A stretch of 20,138 bases of DNA, taken from positions 1-20,138 of the forward strand of contig DASUFI010000304.1 in NCBI GenBank assembly GCA_036274635.1, in the 5' to 3' direction. This document shows, piece by piece, positions 12,645 to 20,138 of this stretch. The position numbers and the translations under genes are program-made. Position 1 is the first letter of the stretch. Each line of letters starts with the position of its first letter. Source of the stretch: DASUFI01 sp036274635 (GTDB lineage Bacteria > Planctomycetota > B15-G4). The notes beneath the pieces were generated by a model. That model was not told where the DNA came from and did not search any database. It saw nothing but the letters and a program-made list of their open reading frames with translations.

Positions 12645-15596
12645 GTGGGAAAGGGCCGCAAGGTCTTGCTCCTCACGCTGCTGGCCCTCGGAGCCGTCGA
12701 GGGCGCCATCTGGTGGCTGGCGGCGGACCACGTCAGCGAGTCGGTCCCGACGCGCGATGGCGCACCAGCGGCGCCGAAGTCACCGGACGCGGAGTCGACC
12801 CCGCCGCCCTCCGTGCTGCCGCAGTCGGGCGAGGCCGCAGGCGTGGCGTCACTGGCCCCGGAGAAGCCCACCGTCGAGCCGCTGGCGGAAGGCGATGTCC
12901 GGGCCACGTTCCGCGGGCGCGTCGTCGATGAGGCCGGCCGCCCCGTCGCGGGCGCTGTCGTGCGTCACTACCCTTCGACGTGGAAGCGGAAGCAGCTCAA
13001 CCTGATCACGAGCTCCAACTGGCGAGTCGACCTGACGCTGCTCGCGCGCACCGAGACGGATGCCCAGGGGCGATTCGCCCTGCCGGTCGTCGAACACCCG
13101 CCCGCAACCGGTGCCGCCGCCGCCACGGGCGCCGGCATCGGGCAGGGCACTCCGTCGCTGCTCGTCATGCACCCGGGCTTCGAGTCGCGTGCCGTTGGCT
13201 GCGCGGGCTGGCAGGGCGGCGACCTGGACGCGGGCGACATCGCGCTGGTCGCGGGCGCGGTGCTCGTCGGCCGCGCCGTGGACGAGCGGGGACAGCCACT
13301 GGCCGGGGTGACCCTGGAGCCGTCGCTCTTCGGCGGGCCCGAGGGCGGCCCGCGCGGTGCGGAGCGGGACGTCCTGCGATATGTGCAGTCCGACGTCACA
13401 GGCGCGGACGGCCGCTTCGCCTTCGACGGCCTGGGGGCGGGACCCTTCGAGCTGGATGTGCGCGGTCCCGGTCATCGGCCTGCGATCGTGAAGGCCGAGC
13501 TGCTGCCGGGCGAGTCGCATGACGTGGGCGATGTGGTGCTGCAGGCCGGCGCCGTGATCGAGGGCCAGGTGCTCGATGCAGGGGGCCAGCCTGTGCCCCG
13601 CGCCAAGCTCGTCGCGCGCCCGGCACGCAACGTCGAGGGCGCCGATCTCTTTCACCACGACATCCTGTATCAGTTCACGACGCGCTGGAGCTCGGGAGGG
13701 ACGGCCACGGACGTGGAGGGCGAGGCCGACGAGCAGGGCGCGTTCCGCTTCGACTCGCTCGATGCCGCGAATGCGCCCTTCGTCATCTTCGGGGGAGCTG
13801 CCGGCTTCGAGCCCGTGCGGTCCGCCTCGGTGAGCCCGGGCGACGCGCCGCTCGAGCTCACGCTGCCCCGAGCCGCAAGCATCCTGCTCACGCTCGTGGC
13901 TCCCGAATCCGGCGAGCCGATCGTCGGCGCGACGGTGCAGGGCCTGCGCCAGGTCGTTCCGGACGACCCGCAGGGATCGGGATCGCCCGTGCCGCTCACG
14001 GTGACGAGCGAACCCACGGAGCTGCAGGCCGCGGGCGTCCCGCCGCCCTTCGAGGGTCTCTACCTGCTCTCGCCCGCTGGGACCATGCGCAACACAGCCA
14101 TCGTCTCCGCGCCCGGCTACGCGACGCGGGGCTACGTGCTGCCCACGGTGGCCGCCCCGGAGCGGGGGACGTTCCGCGCGAAGCTCCCGCGCGAGGCGCG
14201 CGCCACGGGCGTCGTGGTCGATGCCCGCGACCAGCCGATCGTCGGCGCAACGGTGACGCTCGCGCCTCCCGAGAGCCTGCGCGTGGACCTGCCGCCGGTC
14301 TCGGACACGACCGACGCCGGGGGCCGCTTCACCTTCGGCCAGCTCGCCGGCGGCGACTGGACGGCGACGGCCAGCGCGCCGCACTTCGTGACTTCGCCGC
14401 CGCACGTGCTCGAGCTGCGCGAGGGCAAGGTGAGGGACGAGCTGCGCATCGTGCTGCAGCCGGCGGGCGCCATCGAGGGCGTGGTGCTGCTGGCGGGCCA
14501 GCCCCTGCCTGGCGCGACGGTGAACGCCATCAGCATCGCCCAGGCCGCAGCCAACAAGGCCACCCAGGAAGCCACGGTCGCGAAGGGCGGCAGCGTGTCC
14601 TGGAGCGGCAAGCCGGCGCCGGGCGAGTCGCGCGTCGTGACGGACACGGAGGGTCGCTTCCGCATCGCGGATCTCGCGCCCGAGTCCTTCCAGCTCAGCG
14701 GCCCGCCCGGCGTCGCCGTGGTCGTGGACGTGAAGGCCGGCGAGACGACCGAGATCACGCTGCTCGCGCGCGCCAAGCCGCGCGTCCACGGCCGCGTGAG
14801 CGACGCGCGCGGGCCGGTGAAGGACGTCTGGCTGCTGGCCGAGCAGCACGCCGACCCGCTGCCCGGCTGGCTGTCCAACTTCAACTACGACCCGTCGCAG
14901 ACGGACGCGCAGGGCCTGTTCGAGCTGGAGCTCGCCGAGCCCGGCCACTTCCGCATCAGCGCCTCGCAGCGCGACGCGACCACGCAGCTCGTCGAGCTCG
15001 ACCTCGCGTGGGACCAGACCGAGTGGCTCGACCTCGTCTTCCCCGGCGGCGCCGTGCGCGGCCGCGTCGTGGAGGCCGACGGCTCCACGCCCGTGGCCGG
15101 CGCGAAGGTCGCGCTGGGCGACATCGCGAAGATTTCAGGCCCGTACCGCAGCGCGGGGAACTGCCGCAGCACGAAGACCGACGCCGACGGCCGCTTCGAG
15201 TTCCCGCGCGTCGCGGCCGCGGCCTTCGCCGTCTTCGTCGTCGAGGACGGCCACGTCGAGCCGCCCGCCGTGCGCGTGGACGTGCCCGAGGGTGGCGCAC
15301 CGGCCGAGGTGCTCCTCGCCCTGCAGCTCGGCGCTCGCATCCAGGGCCACGTCACCGCGCTCGGCGGCACCGCGCTGCCCGGAAAGCTGCGCGTGCGCGC
15401 CACCGGCCTCGACGGCCAGCCTGGCGTCGCCTCGGCCAAGGTGCAGAAGGACGGCAGCTTCCAGTGCACGCAGCTCGCACCCGGCCGCTGGCGCTGCGAG
15501 CTGGCTGTCGACGAGACGGCGTCGCCGCTGCAGGCGCGTGAGGCCACGGTGGCGGCGGGCGAGGTGGGCGCGGCCGAGTTCGAGGTCGCCTTCTGA
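12645..15596 (+). CDS. Membrane-anchored protein of nine carboxypeptidase-regulatory-like repeats (paralogue 1)
   Basis: This is a 983-residue surface protein with a tiny cytosolic tail (MGKGRK), one membrane helix (about 7-26, VLLLTLLALGAVEGAIWWLA) and a Pro/Ala-rich stalk to about residue 85. The rest is a chain of beta-sandwich units of the carboxypeptidase regulatory-like (CarboxypepD_reg / Cna-B-like) kind. Unit starts are visible near residues 91 (FRGRVVDEAGRPVAGAVV), 205 (VGRAVDERGQPLAGVTL), 303 (IEGQVLDAGGQPVPRAKL), 410, 517 (ATGVVVDARDQPIVGATV), 608, 711 (VHGRVSDARGPVKDVWL), 802 and 897. Many units contain a D-x-x-G-x-F turn such as TDAQGRFAL or TDADGRFEF. No catalytic motif was found. 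It is probably a structural, adhesive or scaffolding envelope protein. It may be transcribed with the next, paralogous gene 80 nt downstream. Domain class is firm; the number of units is my reading. Confidence 0.8.
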   Translation: MGKGRKVLLLTLLALGAVEGAIWWLAADHVSESVPTRDGAPAAPKSPDAESTPPPSVLPQSGEAAGVASLAPEKPTVEPLAEGDVRATFRGRVVDEAGRPVAGAVVRHYPSTWKRKQLNLITSSNWRVDLTLLARTETDAQGRFALPVVEHPPATGAAAATGAGIGQGTPSLLVMHPGFESRAVGCAGWQGGDLDAGDIALVAGAVLVGRAVDERGQPLAGVTLEPSLFGGPEGGPRGAERDVLRYVQSDVTGADGRFAFDGLGAGPFELDVRGPGHRPAIVKAELLPGESHDVGDVVLQAGAVIEGQVLDAGGQPVPRAKLVARPARNVEGADLFHHDILYQFTTRWSSGGTATDVEGEADEQGAFRFDSLDAANAPFVIFGGAAGFEPVRSASVSPGDAPLELTLPRAASILLTLVAPESGEPIVGATVQGLRQVVPDDPQGSGSPVPLTVTSEPTELQAAGVPPPFEGLYLLSPAGTMRNTAIVSAPGYATRGYVLPTVAAPERGTFRAKLPREARATGVVVDARDQPIVGATVTLAPPESLRVDLPPVSDTTDAGGRFTFGQLAGGDWTATASAPHFVTSPPHVLELREGKVRDELRIVLQPAGAIEGVVLLAGQPLPGATVNAISIAQAAANKATQEATVAKGGSVSWSGKPAPGESRVVTDTEGRFRIADLAPESFQLSGPPGVAVVVDVKAGETTEITLLARAKPRVHGRVSDARGPVKDVWLLAEQHADPLPGWLSNFNYDPSQTDAQGLFELELAEPGHFRISASQRDATTQLVELDLAWDQTEWLDLVFPGGAVRGRVVEADGSTPVAGAKVALGDIAKISGPYRSAGNCRSTKTDADGRFEFPRVAAAAFAVFVVEDGHVEPPAVRVDVPEGGAPAEVLLALQLGARIQGHVTALGGTALPGKLRVRATGLDGQPGVASAKVQKDGSFQCTQLAPGRWRCELAVDETASPLQAREATVAAGEVGAAEFEVAF

Positions 15597-15666
15597 GCTG
15601 AGCAGTAGTCGCGCGCGCGGTCGTCGGATACCTTGTTGGCGCGGCCCGCCGAACGGTCGCGCTCGC

Positions 15667-15672
15667 GGAGGA
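15667..15672 (+). promoter_or_regulatory. Shine-Dalgarno site deciding the GTG start at 15677
   Basis: GGAGGA lies 4 nt before the GTG. An ATG overlaps the site at 15672, but it is in another frame, so the GTG start is preferred. A GGATACCTT patch about 45 nt upstream of the start may be a -10 element. Confidence 0.65.
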
Positions 15673-15676
15673 TGCC

Positions 15677-18631
15677 GTGGGAAAGGGCGCCCGTATCGCT
15701 GTTGCCGCCGCGCTCGTGCTGGCGCTCGTGGGGCTGGCGACATGGTGGCTGCTGGCCGGGCGCGGCGAGGATGCGAGTCTCGCGGCACGAGGTGACGCCG
15801 CGACCACGGCCGTCGGCTCGCTGCCGACCGACCTGGCGGACGGCGCACGCGGGGCACCCGTGCCGCTGGCCGAGGAGGCCGCGGTCGCGAGTGTCGCGGC
15901 CGATCTCGACGCCGTCGCGAAGCCCGAGCCCGGCGACCCTGTCACGTTCACCGGCCGCGTGCTCGATGACACGGGCCGGCCGGTGAAGGACGCGGAGGTC
16001 GTGCACCTGCCGAGCGACCTGCTGCGCGAGGCGGCCGGCCTCGCGGATCCGCTGAAATACTGGTTCGTCCCGTGGGAGCGGCTGGCGCGCGCGCGCACGG
16101 ACGGGCAGGGCCGCTTCACGTTGCCCGCGCGCGAGCTTCCTCCGCGCAAGGCGGCGCTGCTCGACATCGACAGCGGCAACGGCATGACGCGCGGGAGCAT
16201 CGACGGCTCGCTGCCGCGGCTGCTCGTGCTGCACCCCGCGCTCGAGCCCGCGCTCTTCCACGCCTTCGCCTTCGCGCGCGGCGATGCGGACGTGGGGGAC
16301 CTGGTCGTGCCCGCCTGCGGCGCGGTGGCGGGTCGCCTGCTGGACGAGAGCGGCCAGCCCCAGCCTGGCGCCGCCGTGCGCCTCTCGATCGGCGACTCAC
16401 CCGAGCAGCGCCCGCGCGGCTGGGAGATCCTGCGCGACCTGCCGTGCACGACCACCGGCCCCGACGGACGCTTCGTGCTCGGCGGCATCTGGAACACCGC
16501 GCTCACCGTCGAGATGGACGCCGAGGACTTCGTGCCGGAGCGCAGGAAGGCGAACGTGAGCCCGCACACGACCGTCGACCTCGGCGACGTCGTGCTGGAG
16601 CGCGGCGGCGAGATCTCGGGCTGGGTCTTCGCCGAAGGCGGCGCGCCGATCGGCGGCGCGCGCATCACGGTGCGCATGATGTCCGGCCCGCACGCGCGCA
16701 GCTCCGTGCCGGACGCGGCGGCGATCGAGGAAAGCATGACCTACTGGTGGGGTGGCCAGGGCTACGAGGCGCACACCGTGTCGGGCGCCGACGGCGCCTT
16801 CGGCGTGGGCGGCGTCTCGGCGCGCCTCACCGAAGCCTGGCGCGTGATCGTCGCCGCGACCGGCTACGAGGCCGCGCTGCAGGCGGACGTGAAGCCCGGA
16901 GGGCCGCCGCTGCGCTTCGAGCTGAAGCCCGCGGCCGGCATCCGGCTGCGCGTGCTGGAGCCGGGCGGAGCGGCCACGGTCCCGGACGCCAGCGTCGTCT
17001 CGGCCTGGCGTCTCGTGGACGCGCCCGAGCTGGGGCCGGAGCCCTGGAGGATCAGCCTGCAGGCCACGCGCGAGGCCGACGCGTGGCGGCTCGCGGGCGC
17101 GGGCCCCGAGCACAACCAGGCGATCGTCTCCGCGCCGGGGCACGCGACCACCGGCTTCGAGCTGCCGGGCGTCGCGCCGGGCGCCGCGCTGGAGCATGCG
17201 GTGGAGCTGCCGCCCGAGGCGGTCATTGCCGGCCGCGTCGTGGACGACGTCGGCGCGCCCGTCGAGGGCGCCAGCGTGCGCGCGCTGCCGCCCGAGGACC
17301 TGCCCGTGAAGCTGCGGCTGGTGCGCGTGACGACCGGCGCGGACGGGCGATTCGAGCTGCGCGGACTGCTGGCCGGCCGCTGGACGGTCGGCGTCTCGGC
17401 GCAGCGGTGCGTGCCGGCGGCGCCCGTGCTTCTCACGCCCGCGGCGGGCGAGCGCATCGAGGACGTCGAGTTCCAGCTCGACCGCGGAGGCAGCCTCGCG
17501 GGCAGCATCCTGGCGCACGACGCGCGCGGCGTGGTCGGCAACATGGTGCTGGCCAAGCCGGTGCAGGATGTGGCCCCGCCGGCCCTGGCACAGGCCGCCG
17601 AATTCGCCATGGGCAGGACGCAGGCGGCCGGGGGCGGCGCGCCGACGACCGTGACCTTCAAGTCCGTGATCGACGACCGCGGCGAGTACCTGATCGAGGG
17701 CCTGCCCGCCGGCGACTACGAGGTGACGTGCCACCCCGGCGCCAAGGCCATCGCGACCGTGACCGCCGGCCAGCAGACGCGCCTCGATCTCGCGCTGCAC
17801 GAGCTGCCGCGCCTGCGTGGCCGCGTCACGTCCGCCGGCGCGCCGGTCGAGAATGCCAGGGTCGTCGCGATCTGCACCTTCGGCAACTTCACGGACGAGG
17901 CGAAGTCCGCCGTCACCAACGCCGCCGGCGAGTACGCGCTGGTGCTCGACGGCGAGGGCTCCGACCACGGCGCCGAGGTGTACGCCGAGTGGAAGGACAC
18001 CAAGACGCGCAACGCGCACATCGACCCGAAGTTCGATCAGGAGCAGGTCGTGGACCTGGCCTTCGGTGGCGGCGCGCTGCAGGGCGAGGTCGTGGACGAG
18101 GACGGCGCACCGGTGAAGCTGCAGGTGACGTGGGCGGCCGAGGCCCGCGAAGGCTTCACGCGCGACGACGACGTCCGGGTGGATCAGGACACGGACGCCA
18201 CCGGCCACTTCCGCCTTGACCTGCTGCCGACCGGCAGCGGCGTGCTCATGCTCGGCAAGCGCGGCTACGTCGGCGTGACGCTCCGCGATCTTGAGGTGAA
18301 GGACGGCGAGGTCACGACCGTGCCGCGCGTGGTCCTGCACCAGGGCGGCGCCATCGAGGTGCACGTCGGCGGCACGTCCGGCGACGGGAAGGACTCGGCG
18401 CAGCAGCGCTATCTCGTGCGCGTGCGCAGCCTGGTGGATGCGGCCTGGGGCCAGCGCGAGCAGCACGTGAAGTTCGGCACCACGGGCACGTTCCCCGACG
18501 TGCCCGCCGGCAACGTGGAGATCGACGTCCTCAAGCCCGTGGGCCCGCGGCAGTTCGAGCTGTTCCGCACCGTGCCCGCGGTCGTCGTGCGGGGTGAGAC
18601 GTTCGAGTTCGACCAGCCCGCCACCGAGTGA
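15677..18631 (+). CDS. Membrane-anchored protein of nine carboxypeptidase-regulatory-like repeats (paralogue 2)
   Basis: This 984-residue protein is a full-length paralogue of the gene before it. It begins MGKGARIAVAAALVLALVGL, giving the same short tail and single helix, then a Pro/Ala/Glu-rich stalk. Unit starts are near residues 88 (FTGRVLDDTGRPVKDAEVV), 215 (VAGRLLDESGQPQPGAAV), 311 (ISGWVFAEGGAPIGGARI), 420, 515 (IAGRVVDDVGAPVEGASV), 605, 711 (LRGRVTSAGAPVENARV), 799 (LQGEVVDEDGAPVKLQV) and 891. These are almost collinear with paralogue 1. A shared peptide, AIVSAPGHATTGFELP here and AIVSAPGYATRGYVLP there, sits between units 4 and 5. Elsewhere the two have diverged, so the duplication is old. 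No enzyme motif is seen; a surface scaffold or adhesin role is inferred. The 51-nt gap to the next sigma gene leaves room for only a short promoter. Confidence 0.8.
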   Translation: MGKGARIAVAAALVLALVGLATWWLLAGRGEDASLAARGDAATTAVGSLPTDLADGARGAPVPLAEEAAVASVAADLDAVAKPEPGDPVTFTGRVLDDTGRPVKDAEVVHLPSDLLREAAGLADPLKYWFVPWERLARARTDGQGRFTLPARELPPRKAALLDIDSGNGMTRGSIDGSLPRLLVLHPALEPALFHAFAFARGDADVGDLVVPACGAVAGRLLDESGQPQPGAAVRLSIGDSPEQRPRGWEILRDLPCTTTGPDGRFVLGGIWNTALTVEMDAEDFVPERRKANVSPHTTVDLGDVVLERGGEISGWVFAEGGAPIGGARITVRMMSGPHARSSVPDAAAIEESMTYWWGGQGYEAHTVSGADGAFGVGGVSARLTEAWRVIVAATGYEAALQADVKPGGPPLRFELKPAAGIRLRVLEPGGAATVPDASVVSAWRLVDAPELGPEPWRISLQATREADAWRLAGAGPEHNQAIVSAPGHATTGFELPGVAPGAALEHAVELPPEAVIAGRVVDDVGAPVEGASVRALPPEDLPVKLRLVRVTTGADGRFELRGLLAGRWTVGVSAQRCVPAAPVLLTPAAGERIEDVEFQLDRGGSLAGSILAHDARGVVGNMVLAKPVQDVAPPALAQAAEFAMGRTQAAGGGAPTTVTFKSVIDDRGEYLIEGLPAGDYEVTCHPGAKAIATVTAGQQTRLDLALHELPRLRGRVTSAGAPVENARVVAICTFGNFTDEAKSAVTNAAGEYALVLDGEGSDHGAEVYAEWKDTKTRNAHIDPKFDQEQVVDLAFGGGALQGEVVDEDGAPVKLQVTWAAEAREGFTRDDDVRVDQDTDATGHFRLDLLPTGSGVLMLGKRGYVGVTLRDLEVKDGEVTTVPRVVLHQGGAIEVHVGGTSGDGKDSAQQRYLVRVRSLVDAAWGQREQHVKFGTTGTFPDVPAGNVEIDVLKPVGPRQFELFRTVPAVVVRGETFEFDQPATE

Positions 18632-18682
18632 ACCTCCTGGCCCTCTGGCGCGCTCCCACCCGGAGTGGCATTCTCCTGCGCC

Positions 18683-19222
18683 GTGTCCGAGCCCGCCCTG
18701 CAGCCCGACCCCGACCATGCGCTCATGCGCCGCGTCGCGCGCGGCGACCGGGCGGCCTTCGCGGAGCTCGTCGCGCGGCACCACGTCTCGCTCTTCCGCC
18801 TCTTCCGGCGGCTCGGGCTCGACGCGCACGCGGCCGAGGACTGCGTGCAGGACACCTGCCTGCGCCTGCTGCGCGCCGCGCCCAGCTACAGGCCCGCCGC
18901 GCCCTTCCGCGCCTTCCTGCGCCGCCTCGCGCGCAACGCGCTGGTGGACTGGACGCGCCGCCGCAAGGACGGCGCCGTGCTGCTGCGCGACCCGCGCGAC
19001 CCGGCGCTGCTCGAGCGCGCCGCGCACGCGCCCGAGTCGCCGCTGGACGTGCGCGCGGCCGTGGAGCGCCTCTCGCTCAAGCTGCGCGACGTGGTGCGCC
19101 TCTCGGTCTACGAGGGCCTGTCGCACGCGGAGGTCGCGCAGCGGCTGGACATCCCCGAAGGCACGGTGAAGTCGCGCCTGCACCACGCGTTGCGGCACCT
19201 GCGGGAGGCACTGGGCCCATGA
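18683..19222 (+). CDS. ECF-type RNA polymerase sigma factor (module B)
   Basis: This is a 179-residue sigma factor, from the GTG at 18683. Region 2 reads ALMRRVARGDRAAFAELVAR, then LDAHAAEDCVQDTCLRLLR and FLRRLARNALVDWTRRRKDG. Region 4 reads LSLKLRDVVRLSVYEGLSHA, then EVAQRLDIPEGTVKSRLHHA and LRHLREAL, a standard helix-turn-helix. The region 4 core (GLSHAEVAQRLDIPEGTVKSRL) is closer to the general ECF consensus than that of the other sigma factor in this window, so the two are not recent copies. An upstream GTG at 18665 would add six residues, but it lies inside a less GC-rich patch (GGCATTCT) that may be the promoter. No Shine-Dalgarno site is seen. Its stop overlaps the next start (ATGA), tying it to a membrane partner. 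The class is certain. Confidence 0.88.
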   Translation: MSEPALQPDPDHALMRRVARGDRAAFAELVARHHVSLFRLFRRLGLDAHAAEDCVQDTCLRLLRAAPSYRPAAPFRAFLRRLARNALVDWTRRRKDGAVLLRDPRDPALLERAAHAPESPLDVRAAVERLSLKLRDVVRLSVYEGLSHAEVAQRLDIPEGTVKSRLHHALRHLREALGP

Positions 19223-20046
19223 CGCAGCGACCGCAGACTCCGAGCCGCGAGGCCCCGCCCGCCGGGCTGGCCGAGCGCATCGCGGACGTGGCGGCGCCGG
19301 AGCTCGACGCGCTGGCCGTACGCGCGCGGCGCCGCTCGCGCCTCGCGCTGGTGGTGCTGCTGGGCGTGCCGACGCTCATGGCCGCGTGGCAGTTCGCGCT
19401 GCTGGCCGCGCGGCCTCTGCCGCCCGCTCCGCGTCCGGACGCGCGCTGGCTGGCGCAGCTCGTGGGTCCGGACGGTCGCTTCACGCAGCCGGACGCCGAC
19501 GCGCAGCGCAGCACACCGGTCGGCCTGCACGGCCTCGCGCTGCTGGCGCTGGCGCGCGCCGACGGCGACGCCTCGCCCTCCGAGCGCGCCGTCATCGCCC
19601 GCGCCGCCGACTGGCTGCTGGCGCAGCAGGCGCCCGACGGCGGCCTCGCCGACGCGGACCAGGACCACGCGCTCGGCACGCTGGCGCTGGTGACGACCTG
19701 GGTTCGCACGCGCGCGCCCGAGCTGCGGGCCGGCGCCGAGCGCGCCGTCGCCTGCCTGCTGCAGCGCGAGGCGTGGGGCGCGCCCGTGGACGGCGCGACC
19801 GCCGCCTGGTCGCTGCAGGCCCTGCTGGCCGCGCAGGACGCAGGGCTCGCCGGCGACGCGGCCGCGGCCGTCGCCCGCACCCGCACCCGCCTCGCCGCCT
19901 CGCTGGGCGGCCTGGTCGACCGCGAGGCCCTGGGGCTCGCGGCCCTGTCGCCGCAGGCCGCGCCGCGCCAGGCCGCGCTGGGGCCGCTGTACGTGGCCTC
20001 CGTGGCCCTGCTGGCCGCCGCGCCGCCCGACGCCGCCACGCGCTGA
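19219..20046 (+). CDS. Single-helix membrane protein with toroid (prenyltransferase/squalene-cyclase-like) repeats; possible anti-sigma partner
   Basis: This 275-residue protein starts at an ATG overlapping the sigma-factor stop (ATGA), with GGAGG about 10 nt upstream. A roughly 40-residue cytosolic N-terminus (GLAERIADVAAPELDALAVR, ending in an Arg-rich patch) leads into one membrane helix at about 41-63 (RLALVVLLGVPTLMAAWQFA). The outer part has helical pairs separated by loops of the QxxDGG type: AQLVGPDGRFTQ (79-90) and LAQQAPDGGLADADQDHALG (134-153), with helices such as GLHGLALLALARAD and AAWSLQALLAAQDAG. This is the pattern of alpha/alpha toroid proteins. It is far too short for an active cyclase and lacks a DxDD-type catalytic motif. 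The place directly after an ECF sigma gene and the topology suggest a membrane anti-sigma or sensor, but no known anti-sigma domain is recognisable. Confidence 0.65.
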   Translation: MTQRPQTPSREAPPAGLAERIADVAAPELDALAVRARRRSRLALVVLLGVPTLMAAWQFALLAARPLPPAPRPDARWLAQLVGPDGRFTQPDADAQRSTPVGLHGLALLALARADGDASPSERAVIARAADWLLAQQAPDGGLADADQDHALGTLALVTTWVRTRAPELRAGAERAVACLLQREAWGAPVDGATAAWSLQALLAAQDAGLAGDAAAAVARTRTRLAASLGGLVDREALGLAALSPQAAPRQAALGPLYVASVALLAAAPPDAATR

Positions 20047-20138
20047 GCCCGCTGAACCTTCGGCGCCCGAGGCGCGCTCCCAAGGAGGGCGGCCGCGCCG
20101 TCGACGTGTCCCGCGAGGCCCCGACGTGCTACAGCGCT
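20047..20138 (+). other. Right-hand window edge without a complete gene
   Basis: These 92 bases hold an AAGGAGG at 20082-20088 with no well-spaced start codon (the GTG at 20106 is 17 nt away). Near the very end lies GTGCTACAGC, which could be a -10 element for a gene starting beyond the window. There is no clear terminator hairpin with a T-run. Confidence 0.3.

Larger units (their letters stand above)
12645..18631 (+). repeat. Tandem gene duplication of a giant surface-protein gene
   Basis: Two neighbouring genes of 983 and 984 codons have the same anchor, stalk and nine-unit order, and near-identical start regions (GGAGGAT then GTGGGAAAGGGC). Protein similarity is patchy, so this is an ancient tandem duplication rather than a recent DNA repeat. 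Confidence 0.75.

Noticed and set aside
12849..14948. A 699-codon open frame on the - strand inside paralogue 1
   Set aside because: Composition is low complexity (Arg, His, Ala, Gly) and the + strand frame has clear repeat domains; it is a high-GC shadow.
16397..19198. A 933-codon open frame on the - strand across paralogue 2 and the second sigma gene
   Set aside because: It is antisense to two well-supported genes; its product is an Arg/His/Gly/Ala-rich composition typical of reverse frames in very GC-rich DNA, with no domain.
19219..20046. Active squalene-hopene cyclase or prenyltransferase
   Set aside because: Only 275 residues, with no DxDD-type or zinc-binding catalytic motif, and tethered by one helix; only the repeat pattern matches.
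20082..20108. Start of a new gene at the GTG at 20106 with AAGGAGG at 20082
   Set aside because: Spacing of 17 nt is too long, and only 11 codons remain in the window, so no protein can be judged.

Overview
The window is about 20 kb of very GC-rich bacterial DNA, densely coding and almost entirely on the + strand. I read it as a chromosome segment of a planctomycete, probably one of the deep, high-GC marine or soil lineages. The reasons are the mix of protein types: ECF sigma factors paired with membrane proteins, a YfbK-type von Willebrand protein fused to an anti-sigma-like N-terminus, very long anchored proteins made of carboxypeptidase-regulatory-like beta-sandwich units, a secreted FG-GAP propeller with a conserved C-terminal tail, and a YfhO/GT2/deacetylase/FAD-oxidoreductase glycan cluster. 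This is inferred from gene content; no rRNA or marker gene is present to prove it. No tRNA, rRNA, CRISPR array, transposase, integrase or plasmid/phage gene was seen.

Region 1 (1-5973) is a cell-surface glycan cluster. It holds a YfhO-family multi-pass membrane protein cut by the window edge, a family 2 glycosyltransferase, a polysaccharide deacetylase of the VDVE type, an FAD-dependent oxidoreductase related to amine oxidases and UDP-galactopyranose mutase, and a small predicted lipoprotein. The last four genes overlap each other at stop/start codons (GTGA or a 25-nt overlap, then ATGA, then TTGA), so they are probably translationally coupled.

Region 2 (5974-9381) is looser. A four-helix membrane protein lies on the - strand, convergent with the lipoprotein gene and divergent from an inositol-monophosphatase-like gene. 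Then comes a secreted seven-repeat FG-GAP protein with an excellent Shine-Dalgarno site and a stable hairpin just before it. A strong intrinsic terminator closes this unit at 9305-9349.

Region 3 (9382-20046) is the most interesting part. It contains two ECF sigma modules that bracket a tandem pair of giant surface proteins. Module A is an ECF sigma factor followed at once by an 848-residue protein combining an anti-sigma-like N-terminus, one membrane helix, a long low-complexity linker and a YfbK-type VWA/DUF3520 body. After a second terminator come two paralogues of 983 and 984 residues, each a short cytosolic tail, one helix and nine collinear beta-sandwich units; their ribosome-binding and start regions are also alike. 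Module B is a second ECF sigma factor overlapping (ATGA) a one-helix protein whose outer part resembles the alpha/alpha toroid of prenyltransferases and squalene cyclases. My working inference is that the VWA and toroid proteins are the membrane partners (anti-sigma or sensors) of their sigma factors, and that the tandem surface proteins belong to the same envelope-related programme. The fusions and layout are visible; the regulatory logic is not proven by sequence.

The last 92 bases (20047-20138) have no complete gene and probably lead into the next one.
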